Part shown: positions 37,201 to 47,975 of the stretch, one piece after another
How positions within the stretch are numbered: the stretch's first letter is position 1
Layout: each line of letters starts with the position of its first letter
NCBI GenBank assembly: GCA_023079485.1
Contig: CM041084.1
Location: forward strand, 22,720,609-22,784,608
Source: Archilochus colubris
Lineage: Eukaryota > Chordata > Aves > Apodiformes > Trochilidae
DNA length: 64,000 bases
Reading direction: 5' to 3'
Notes under the pieces: generated by a model
Told to the model about the DNA's origin: nothing
The model's input: only the letters and a program-made list of their open reading frames with translations
The model's database searches: none
Translations under genes and position numbers: made by a program

Positions 37201-39295
37201 CAGGGAAAGTAAATGGCAATAGAGTATAAAGGAATCTAATCCATACAGAAAGAGAAAAAGGTTAAAGAAGTCAGCAGTAATTAAATGGTGATTGAAGCTG
37301 AAAGAAAATTGATCTGTGTTAGCTGAAGGCCATTCCTGCCTTTTGGGATGTTATGCATCGGTGAAGAGGGGAAAGAAAGGTTTTTTCTTGTTTTGATATG
37401 GAAATATATGTCACATCTTCTTAGTCTGTGGTGCTGTGACTCAAGACTGCACTGTGTTTCTGGTACACTGATTCTAGTGTCCTACGCATGCTTGTGCACA
37501 TTGTATAAAGATAAGGTGCTCTAACAAAGCTTGGCAAGGTCAAAAGTCATGGGAGCTTCAGCAGTTTGCATGCTGTTTTGTCTTGGGGCAAAAAAGAAAA
37601 GCAACCTGAAGCAAATGAATCTAAACAGGGGTAGCATTAACACAGCCATGTAAAAGCTGTGCAATATCCAAGACTCGGGGATGACCCACCACATGTTCAG
37701 TGTCTGTCTGTTTGGCTGACTGTTCCAGAGGAAATGCTCAGATGTGCTAGCATGAACAGATATGAGAGGAACATATATTGAACTACCTAGAGAAATTTTA
37801 ACAAATACAACAGCTCTGCCAACTATTTGAAGTTTTGGTTAAGTGCTTGAGAAGCTGCACTGATTAGCTTTCTGCCAAGGCATGAAGAAAAAAAGCTAAG
37901 TCTGTGACTCTTCTCAAGTTAAACACTGTCAATAACAAAGCCATTAGCTAATACCACTGTAAACAGTAATTTCCAGGCCAGGCAAGAATTCAATTCATAG
38001 ATGTCTTTATTTCTGCAAAGGTAAGTGTCACTTCCAGGCACCAGAACCTTGTAAGGTTGGATATAAACCCTGATGTGAGATGAAGAGCAAAGAGTGCAAG
38101 CAAGGCTCAGCACTATGCAGGAGGCAGCCTTTTGGTTGATTGTGGGAGAATAAAAAATGAACTATGGTAATGACTTCTGCACCTAGCAATATTTAGTGAT
38201 TTGAGACCAAATCCTGCATTGATTGCTTTCTCAGTCTCTGTTGACCTCATTAGGAGCACTGAGTGAGTAATGAATCAGTGCTGCAGATTTTGGCCATAGC
38301 TGTGTAGATGTGTGAAAAAAAAAGTGGGTTAAAATGAGAAAATCAAGTATTTTATATTACTTCTGGAATAACAGACAGCAACTAAATGTTCTGTGTTGCA
38401 GTTTTTATGAGCTTTTTGTCACTAGAGAGAGCTGTAGATGCATTCAGTTAATAACATTTATGTTAAAGAATACATAAATTCGTCCCTTAGTGAAGAATTA
38501 GGACAAATAAGAAATCAAGCATAACAATTTTTCCTCTCATAAACCAAAACAGGGAATCTTTCCCTTCTCCAGTACCTTTGGCACTAGGTGCCTGCCATTC
38601 TGTGAAGTATAATAAGGATAAGAGTCATCTGAAAGGGCCATTTCAAAAAGTAGCTCAGAATGGAAAGTCATTTTATCATTAAAAGGCGTTAGTGATCTAT
38701 AGTTCTCACATTATCCAGATGGAGGAGGAGGAAAAAGACATTTTCCATAGACTTAAAGACAAGGATGAATACCAGTGTTCAAGTTTCTCCCACTTCAGAT
38801 GGCAAGTTTTCAGATAACTCCTTCTGTCATTCCTGGGCATGCTGATATCTTAGTTGCAAGTCCAAGCCATTACCTCCAGTGCAAAAAACCCCCTTGGCCA
38901 ATGATTTGACAAAAGGCTTTGACCTTGTGTTAGTTACAATTAAATATAAATTTCTGGCAGTCACAGAAATACTGTTTCTTAACCTTATAATTAAGGGTTA
39001 TTAATATTTCGATCAGTCTTAAATTATAATATTAAGTAAAATATGGAACCCTGTCTACACAGCTGATTAGTTACAGGCTTCATCATTCAGCTATTTAATG
39101 CATTGCAGATCACTTTGACCACTCAAGTTATTCCGTTAACTTTAACAATCTCTCCTCCTCATACCTTAGTGTTGTAAAGGCCCCAAGATCAACTTCTAAC
39201 CATTTGTCAGGCCACTCAGTCTGTGCCACAGTTCAGATTGAAGTCAGAATATTCCAGAACCTTTTGTTAAAATGATACTCATAAACTTCTTCTTC

Positions 39296-39309
39296 TTTTT
39301 TTTTTTTTT
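39296..39309. repeat. Homopolymer (T)14
   Basis: Fourteen T, preceded by TTC repeats and followed by CCCC. It resembles a splice-acceptor polypyrimidine tract (CCCCAG follows at about 39310-39315), but no open, motif-bearing exon follows. Confidence 0.85.
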
Positions 39310-41225
39310 CCCCAGGAGAAAGAAATAACAGATAAAATATGAGCTATGAGGTAAAATCAGGATTAATTTGGATTAATTAATTTACCACATTTACAGATTA
39401 AAACCACCAAAATTTTTTTTTAATACTGAAATCCACTGTGTCTAGGACAAGGGGGACCTCAAAATGTCAGTGCTTAAATGTTAAGCATCCTGAAACTTCA
39501 GGCATCCATTTACATTCAGGCTTCTCAAGAAGAGCACCATGTAGATGGAGACTGCCTCGTGTGCTGGTGCCTTAGTGGGAGACGTAGTCATGCCTCGTGC
39601 CAGCATCTTGGTGGGACATGGAGGTGACGAGCTCTGTGTAGCTGTAGCACAGGAGGCCCTTGGCCAGTTTGTGTACTGACCACATGGAGTAAGTCGCTTA
39701 TTCCCTGCATGTCAGCTGTTGTAACTCACTCTTAGCTTGTGTCAATGTGCAATGTGATTTCTCTTTGAGGTTTAATATGGCTTCCATTTACTATGCACAG
39801 GTGGTTTATCACTGTACAGGCTGTACCACTGATCTGTAGCTCCTCTGACACCAGGGCTCCAATTCATCTGTCTAAATGGAATCACCTACTGGGTTGGCAG
39901 GTACATCTGAGCTTGTCACTGCAGGCTCTCTGCATAGCCCATGGGATGTGCTGCAGACCTCTGAAGTGGGTCAGATGAATCAGCCCTCAGAAACTCCTTT
40001 TCCTCTCTGCTGAGTGCAAGAGGAGCTGAGGATGGCTAAGTCACACTTCACCCACACATCCACACTGCAGATGATAAGGGTTAGGTGATATAAAACTGGA
40101 AAAATAAGGGTAAGTTAAAATGGTAGGCAGCAATTCAGTGGGAGTTTTGAGTCTCAGTAATACTTACATATTAAGTAGCACTTAGTTATATGAATCTCTT
40201 TGTTGATTTGGCCTTTTGGCCCAAACTCAATGAGATCCTCATAACACAATACACACTTTTGAATGAGAGGTCCAGTTTGCCCCTTGGTACCTCAGAGGAG
40301 GTTGACAAAACCCAGAAGACAGCACACCTAAGCTGGCCAGACCCTGAGGCAGAGCCTTGGACCCTGGACAGTCTTTTGGAGACTGATATTTAAATTCTGT
40401 TGGAATACTCAGGCTTAATCTTTCTCTCTCTAAAGATGCGGTTTTGGGTGAAAGATTGCTTTTATGCCTCTTTCTGTCTGCTGACTCTACACATTTCAGT
40501 TTTGAGGTGGGAGACCATGGCTGAGTTCTCACTGTGATCATGGTGAGTTTGGATCTGTACCTCCCACAGTGTTCCCTAACAATTAACTCACAGGGTCTTT
40601 TGGACTGAGGAAAAAGAAAAAAAAAACATTCTTTTTTGCTGAAGTTCTACTTCATGTTGATTCTTTGAGGTGTAAGGATAGTCAATACGGATCTGTAGCT
40701 TAACAGCAGTTACTGTTTATGGACAACAGATGAGTCCTGCTACTATACTAAAAGCTATATATATGTATGGATTTGAGTGGTCATATAGCATGTAATAGAA
40801 AGACATCACAGGGGATGAAACCTAAGATGATACTTCCCTTCAAAAAATAAAATGTTCTGCCACCTAGTCAGTACTTTACAAGTGCTGTGAGAAAAGGAAC
40901 ATCTTCAATAAATAGGTATTGTCCAGAAACATCCTGCTTATTCAGGTATGGATATAAGGCCTGAATTATCTAAGGAAAAGGGAGGAATGGAGCACTCCCA
41001 CACCCCAATTTTAACCATTTTGCAAAGGAAAAAGACAGTGTTTCTTTCAGCTGCTTCCTGTGCCAAACCAGTTTTTGTAAGAATTCTATCTAATTCCAGT
41101 GGAGCAGATCAATTAATATAGCTGGCAAAACACTGATTTGTACAGCATGAGGGCATCCTTTAAAAACCTGAAAATACAGAAAATAAAAGAATAAATTTTT
41201 GAAGTTTCAATGCAGTAAGACCAGG

Positions 41226-42600
41226 AAAACTACTAGAAGTATTTTTTTAAACAGTAAGCCTTCTGGGGAGACTGCAGGACTACTTGTTGATCATGATACA
41301 GAAGGAAAAGGTCACTTCAGAGAAGTTAAGTGAATTATTTGCATCGGTGTTCACTGTGGAAGAAACTAAGGACATTTCCACTCAGGAGTATTTTTTTGTT
41401 GTTGGGTAATGAGTACAGTATCTCTTTGAAATTGAAATGACTGCAGAAAGGTATGAGGAACAAATGGACAATTGAACACTAAAAAAAATTGCCAAGAGCA
41501 GATGTTATTCAGCCAGTTGTTCTAGGACAATGCAAGGATGCGATAGTTGAATAATTAGTGAGGGGGTGTAATTTCTTGCCTGAAATTGCCTTAGCAGCAG
41601 GACTGAAGAGTGCCAAATGGGATGTCAGTATTTAGAAATTATTCTAGGAAAGATCTGAGGAACTGCAGGCCTGTAAGACTGACATCTATACAGGGCACAT
41701 CAGTAGCATGTTTAATGAGAACAGAAATAACACACATCTGGAACTACTCCATGTCTCTGTCCATGGAAGTATTGCTTTATAAATGTAGAGTTCTTTGAAA
41801 AATAAAAAAACATGTAGATAAGGGTGATCTGGTAGGTATGGTCTACTTGGATTTCCAAAAAGCTTTTTACAAAATCCCTCAATAAAGATTTTAAGAAATC
41901 TAAACATCTGTGGCCTAGAGGGGAATTTTTGTTTAGATGAATATCTGAATGAAAGACAGAAAACAGAGGGTACGAGTAAATGTTTAGTTTCACATTGAAG
42001 TAAAATCCCTCTAAGAATTCTGCAGGGACTGTTAGATATATTCAAAATGACCTGTAAAAGGGATGAGCACTGGTGTCAACTTTGCCAATCATACTTAGTT
42101 ACCCAGAAGATCAAAGGAGAAGGGCTGAATGCAGAGGACTTTATGTCACTAAGCAACTTGGCAATAAAATGGTGAAAGAAATTCATTGTTAATAGATGTA
42201 AAGTGATGGGCATGGGAAAATTCTAACTGCATCTAGAAAATGGTGGGTCTGAGATGATCTCACCGCTCAGGAGTGAGGTCTAGGTGCAAATGGGGATAAC
42301 TAAGAAAACGCCATTTAATATTGAGTAATGCTCGAAAAAAAAACAGTCAGACATTAAGAATTTTTTTTTAAAATGAGTACAACTGGGAGCATCACTATGC
42401 AGCTTCATAAAACCACAATCTACCAACGTCCTAAGACTCTGTAAAGTTGGTATTTCCTGCTATCAAAATGGATGCAGTAGGTATAAACCAAGTTCTAGAC
42501 AATGAGGTCTGGAAAAGAGGTTTAGATCTGTGAACTCATCAGTGGCACATCAAAGACTAGAACATTTCTCCATAGACACAGGCTCTTCCAGTGCCAGAGC
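41226..42600 (+). mobile_element. Ancient decayed CR1/L3-type LINE, reverse transcriptase region
   Basis: Scattered, frame-shifted pieces of a CR1-clade ORF2 protein occur in the right order on the + strand. EKLSELFASVFTVEETKDIS at about 41318-41377 is the linker before the RT. GNCRPVRLTSI-like text near 41655-41695 is the RT fingers region (N-x-RP-LTS). GMVYLDFQKAF at about 41835-41868 is RT motif A with its Asp kept. NFANHT at about 42078-42095 stands where the catalytic FADD box should be, both Asp lost. AIKW...VNRCKVM near 42161-42210 is the motif D region. Several stops and frameshifts separate them, and no 3' terminus is recognisable. The spread of about 1.4 kb fits the spacing in an intact element. 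This is far older than either CR1 copy near 29-31 kb. It could be an L3 or another deep CR1-clade family. Confidence 0.8.
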
Positions 42601-44929
42601 TCATAGGCATGCATTGCAGCCAAGTGGAGCTCAAAATAGTGGAACTGTGCCATGGGCACACGTTTATGTCCACTGCTGGAGGCAGAAAGCACAACTACTT
42701 TGACATTTGATCTGATGTAGTAAGGTCATGCCTATATTTTTAAAATTATTTTCTATTTATATGTGTTCTAAACTGCAGGGTTTGTAAGCTGGGGTATTTG
42801 AGGACTCTCAAATTCTCCATGGAGTAGGCAGCTAAAGGGTGGAAGTTGTCAGGATCACTGTTAGTACAGGAGCTCCAAAGTCAATTCTCCTCTCCTTTTC
42901 AGCTTTGGCAGGGATACCATTGGCAGTTTCACATTGTAAAAGGCAAGGACAGAAAGGAGGTGGAAAAGAAACTGCTCTTCAGTGACAGAAAGGGCTGTGT
43001 GAGGGCAAAGATTAGTGGCTGAGCTGCTGTAAGGCTGGTTCCTCAGCTCTCTCTAGATTATTTTGTTTCCATATAAACAGAATATTCAGCCATGTGCTGC
43101 ATGTAAATCCAATATGAAAAAAATCCAGAGTGGTGTGTTTTGCTTGTTGCAAAGATTTATACACTTTTCTAGTCCATATGAGATACTCTACTGAATATCT
43201 CATCTTCAAATGTTGTATTGCTCTGTTATGCTTTGTTTCCCATTTTAATGAAATATAAAGCACTTCCCTTTCCCCTGCCAGCCAACCTTCCCAGTTCTAC
43301 TGAACTGAACTTCCAGAGATATTTGTCATGACATAGAAGTTGACAGGAGAGTCTTATTTTTTAAATACTATTCCATACTTGGGAACCTTGTCCTTTGTTT
43401 TTGTCCTGATATCTACATGATGTTGTATTTGACATCAGAAATGGAAAAGACCTCTCTTATGCTAAACACAGGGGTAAAACCATAACCAACTAGATGGGGC
43501 CTTTGTTTTCCAAACTGACCTAACACAAGTATATGGCTTCTGGGGTTCACATGTAGAAAAGTAATACATACTTATCTTTGACCACAAGACTAATTCCAGT
43601 GACTATGACTGCAGCTGAGATAATGCAACTCACCAAGTTTCTGCCCAGAATTTTTTGTGTTGTGGGGCCACAATTGCATTATATTTGAATTTCTTGCATT
43701 GCTCAGAAACCATACATTCTGGGTTTGATTCTTACTGATATGTATCAAGATTCATGGCCTTGAATATTTGTCCACTAAAGAGGGCTTCTTAATGGTAAAG
43801 AGCATTTTCCTTCTATTGTGGAATTTTTTTTCATGTATTTCTGATAGAGAAATGAAACCAAGTCACTGACAAAGTCTCAAGAATTAATGGCCACAAGTGT
43901 AAAAAAGAAGTTCCAAATAGGACATAGCCAAATTATCTTCTGTACAACCATGATTCCAAATTTATTAGTTCTGGCAAGTAGTCAGTAAATTCCCCCTTTA
44001 TGAAATTATGAACTCAGAAGTTTTTAACAAAAGGAAGTAGTTACCACATAACATAGATTGAAATTGTGAAACTCATTGCCAAAGTATGCTACAGAAGCCA
44101 AAACTGTAATTGAGCTTACAAAGCAATTGTACAAATTAATGAAAGAAAATGTCCACTAAGTGCTATTAAACCTAAAAACTTGGATATATATTCCAGCTAT
44201 TGTAGTCTGTGATGCTCAGATTGTAGGAAACAGAAGGATGTACAAGTGAAAGGAGCATGGGAAGATTGTCTTGTGAGCATCTTTTCCTGGATAGTCTTAA
44301 AGCCAAAATAATGAGGTTTATGCACTCCCTGTGACAAAGAATACTAGCCAAAGTTTTGTCTAAGTGTAAGCAGAACTGATTTGAAAGACCTTTTTTAGGT
44401 GGCCAAATACTTTAAAAAAAAAAAATTAAGGAAAAATGAAAGCCTTTTAATGGTTTCTTGAATGGTCTTTTAAGGACAGGTTCCATCATATATAAATAGT
44501 TGCAATACCTTAGCAAAGCAATCAGCATTGCAGTTAATGCTGTTATATTAACAAAATACAAAAGAGTTGAGTTCCACCCACTCCCTATACACTGACCTGC
44601 TCTCCTACTGTAAATGTTTTTGGAGAGCAATTGTGATCTAAAGATACATTTAATTCTTGAAAGAACTCTTTTTATTCACAGTGGAACATGCCTGAATTTT
44701 ACAGATCACCAAAAAAGAAGTATTTTGTGTATAGTTGGTGAAAGAAACCTAAGGAAAATGTGTACTTAATCCTATTAACTGACTTAATTTAGAATTATTA
44801 GAAGGCTTGATACACAGGATTTAACACAATCTTTCTAGCAGGGTGTGATGTAATCTATTTTTGTTCCTCAGCTAGCAGATGGCTTACCTTTAAGTAATTT
44901 CCAATATGTTAGGAGATCAAAAGCCATCC
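42601..44929. other. Noncoding AT-rich DNA
   Basis: No gene or repeat recognised. The part just after 42600 may still hold unrecognisable 3' sequence of the decayed LINE. An A-run at about 44413-44425 is the only low-complexity item. Confidence 0.55.
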
Positions 44930-45370
44930 TTACACCACGGAGGCAGTAATCGTTCCTCTCTGCTGGGGGTTGCTTGGTACTGCGGTGGGGATATGCAAAG
45001 GCTGCTGGCATTTCCAAACATAGGGGGCCGACATTTCTTCAGACTTTGAAGTTAATAATCCTTCAGAAGTTGAAAAACTGAGAGATTTTCAAAACCCTTT
45101 TAATGTTCTATATGCCATGTGCTAAAGTAAATATCTGTAAGTAATCACCGGGGAGTGGTGCGAGGAAGGGCGAGCGTGGGGTGTGCAAGGCATGGGGCTC
45201 TGCTTCAGGAGCCCTGACCCAGGAGGGAAGGGTCACTTTAGCACCCCCGTAGTCACCTCGGGGCACACTGAAACGCCCCACTGCTGCTGGACCTCAAACA
45301 CCCCACAGTAGCCCTACATGGGGCCCCAGAGCATCCCCTCTTTGCTCTTTGTGTGGAGACACAGTACGTC
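44930..45370. other. Small GC- and CpG-enriched patch
   Basis: About a dozen CpG dinucleotides lie in roughly 440 bp (for example at CACCGG, GCGAGG, GCGAGC, CTCGGGG and AACGCC), while most of the neighbouring sequence has almost none. GC content is visibly higher, most strongly at 45147-45345. A TATAAAAG word follows at 45475-45482. This could be a weak CpG island marking a promoter or enhancer, a relic of a GC-rich repeat, or a chance patch. No open frame with a protein motif starts here. Confidence 0.4.
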
Positions 45371-47855
45371 AGGGATTCAGTCTGATTACTTCCTCTCCAC
45401 AGAGAGCACAATGTTTTGTTTTCTTGCAAATGGGAGACTGGGGCCTAAAAAGTATGTAGCAGATAAGTTCAGACTATAAAAGAGGTGATTATGATTGCTC
45501 ATGACAGTCTCCTTGACAGCATGCCATGCATTTTCTGAAGCAGACATATTAAATTGCCTGGTATCAATCCCTATGTCATCTTCAGAAAAATCATTTCAAT
45601 AAAGGTAATTTTAATTTCTCTCCCTGAATAAGTATTCTCCAGCTTTTGGCTATAGAAAGAACATTCTAGCTGGAAAAGAAGATAACCAGCAAGCAAGGAG
45701 CAGTGATGCTGGAGGGTCCTTGCTTTGGAGCAGGGGCCTAAACATTTCTCATAAAGCAAGCCAAGCCTTGAAAATACTTCCTACTGGGCACAACCTTTCT
45801 GGCTTTTGGTCACATCATGTTTATTTGGTACTCACAGTTTTTGCTCCTCTTACACTAAGTGTAGCAGTTAACATCACTGTTACTCACTCTCTGTTATTTA
45901 ACAGCTGGAAGCTTCTAATCAACTTTTTCTACAGACAAAGGTTAAAAAAAATGGGACTCAGAAATAATAATGAAAAGGTCTGTATTTGAGTGTTGCTAAA
46001 ACTGACTTACAGAAATATTTAAATAATTTAAAATTAACTTTGAAATTAGGTTAACCTATATGAAGGCCTAAGATTACTGAAATAACTTAAGGCCATTTCA
46101 TGTTATATTAAAAATAATACTTGAATTAAGCATATTTATTCTTGAAATTTTAGGAGAGTCCCACCATTCAGGAGCAGGAAGCTGATGACTGAACACCTGG
46201 AAAAATGTTTGCTTTTGCCAGCTGTAGCTTCTCCACAGGTGCAGAGAAGGTTTTTTTCTGGATTTGGGCTTATTTAAGTCATTCATTCAAGCTGAGAAAT
46301 GATCCAGTACTGAAAAAACAGGAAAGTTTACTTTTTTCTCTCAATCTATGTATAAAAATTGGGTTGTAGAGATTTGGTTGTATTAGTTTAGAACTCTTAA
46401 ATAGAATAGTGAGAAAAACCCAAGGACATTAAGCAAATGCAGACAAGACTATCATAATCAATTTTAACATATTTTGATAACAAAACCCACAAGTTTCCAG
46501 AACATTCCAATTATCTAGAAATATTTTTACAGCCATTTCCTGCAAGCCTTCAAAATGTATTTATAGGCTACTCTTGAGCCAGACATTAATCATCTAAATG
46601 GTAGGGAGGATCATATACTGTTTTTTGAGCACAAGACAGTGCAAAAATAAAAAGTCTGAACGATGCACAGTATGCCATGATATAGTTACCAAAAGTATGC
46701 ATAAGGCATGCCTGCTGCACTGCCCAGACCAGTGGAGGTGCCCAAGGGTGGCCACAATATTTGGAAGTTGAGGTAGATATGTGCCTGTCTGGGTAGTCAG
46801 GGGTATGTCTGTCCCTGGAGTGGTGGGGGATGAACCCTGAGAAGGGTACAAAAAGGATGGTGGAAGCTGCATTGGGCATCAGGAAACCCCTGGGTTCCAC
46901 TGTGCAGCCTGGGGTGGGGTTCTGAGTACAGGGCAGGGCTGAGTCCCCACTGCTCAGGCAGAGCTGTGCCCACACACAGTGGTGGCCCAGAGGATAAGGA
47001 GGGCTCATGAGCTGCTCTCTGCTGAATTCAAGCAAGTGCAGAAAACTTTTTTCTCTGTTTAACTCCTCCAGCAGGAGAAATGACTCAAAGAAAGGTTAGG
47101 GCTGGGCCACATCAGCATTCTGTAGCAAAACCCAGAAGGAATTATACTGAAAGCACGGACAGAAGTATTGCCTTGGTCCAATTTGCTTCTGCCAAGATTG
47201 CAATGAATGTGGGAAGATTTTCAATGTGTTCACAGGCTCAGGATTCAGTTCAACTTGTCCAGACACGAATACGGGGGAACATCAGACATGCCACACTCTG
47301 GGGCAGGGTTCAGTTTCTGATAGAAAAAATAGGAAAGACACATTGCCAGGGATACTCTTTTTTTTTTCGCAATCATGAAGAACCTCTCATAAACAGAGTA
47401 CTATTTGAGACATACTGTAAATGTCTGTTTTACGTGAGGGAACCAGAGACAAAAAATGACATTTTAGTTGCTGTATACTAATTGACAACTCCCCAATGCA
47501 ACCTCAACATTCTTATCTGCAGCAGTCCTACCCCTCACTCAGGACCCTCTTGTTCTGTCCCGACGGCTCAGGGATGCCTAGGGCAAAGCACTGGGCTCAA
47601 CTGTAGTTAATTCTGTCTTTTTTTTTTATCTCTCCCTGTTTTCTTCTCCTGAGAGAAATTATCTATGCATGAAGATTTATCCATGTTCTTCAGGATTTCT
47701 GAGGTCAGACTGGCTGCACATCGCCTCCCATTGCAAACATTCCCTGCCTGCCTAACTGTGCACAAGGTTTTCTGACACCCTGGTTTCACTCATACTTTAT
47801 GTAGTTTTTGTTCAGTGCTGTTCACCTCTCAGGCTCCAGAACAGAAGAGCTATGG
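45371..47855. other. Noncoding DNA, no gene recognised
   Basis: Frames of 149 codons (46586-47035, -) and 133 codons (47080-47481, +) were examined. Neither has a recognisable domain, and the first lies in a locally GC-richer patch open in more than one frame. Otherwise the segment is plain AT-rich sequence. Confidence 0.55.
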
Positions 47856-47857
47856 GG

Positions 47858-47975
47858 TTTATCCCTATTTTCAAGTTAGGAAACTGAGGCTCATAGGAGG
47901 GATGTGATTTATTCAACGTAATCCAGAATCCTGGAGCTTTAGTCAGTAGCCTCTGCTTCCTCCCTAAGCTCTCCA
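47858..47975 (-). mobile_element. MIR-family SINE relic (minus strand)
   Basis: The + strand reads ATCCCTATTTTCAAGTTAGG then AAACTGAGGCTCATAGGAGG, a close match to reversed MIR ('atccccattttacagatgaggaaactgaggctcagagagg'). GTGATTTATTCAACGTAATCCAG and AATCCTGGAGCTTTAGTCAG follow where MIR has 'gtgacttgcccaaggtcacacag' and the 'gattcgaacccaggtc' region. MIR is a tRNA-derived CORE-SINE active before and around early amniote evolution, so old relics in birds are expected. This is the clearest of the MIR-like pieces in the window. Confidence 0.7.

Larger units (their letters stand above)
31034..41225. other. Noncoding AT-rich DNA
   Basis: About 10 kb without a recognised gene. It includes a 13-bp tandem repeat at 34244-34273 and a T14 run at 39296-39309. 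Stretches rich in TAAT and TTAATTA words, for example 35848-35935 and 38930-39040, resemble the homeodomain-site density of some conserved noncoding elements, but AT bias alone can give this. A segment near 38195-38280 has a 'CCAAATCCTGC...GCAGATTTTGG' terminal look like palindromic amniote MITEs, too degraded to call. Confidence 0.55.

Noticed and set aside
38195..38285. Possible palindromic MITE with CCAAATCCTGC and a GCAGATTTTGG-like end
   Set aside because: Only the two end words resemble the known amniote palindromic element; the interior is not convincing and no target duplication is seen.
39290..39345. Splice-acceptor-like T-tract followed by CCCCAG
   Set aside because: No open motif-bearing exon and no donor at a sensible distance. 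Many such tracts occur in AT-rich DNA.
41686..42045. 119-codon minus-strand open frame
   Set aside because: It lies antisense to the decayed CR1/L3 reverse transcriptase, which explains the sequence on the plus strand.
46586..47035. 149-codon minus-strand open frame
   Set aside because: A second minus-strand frame is open over the same patch (46594-46872). No motif; low stop density due to composition.
47080..47481. 133-codon plus-strand open frame
   Set aside because: The translation has no recognisable family pattern, and no splice or promoter context supports it.
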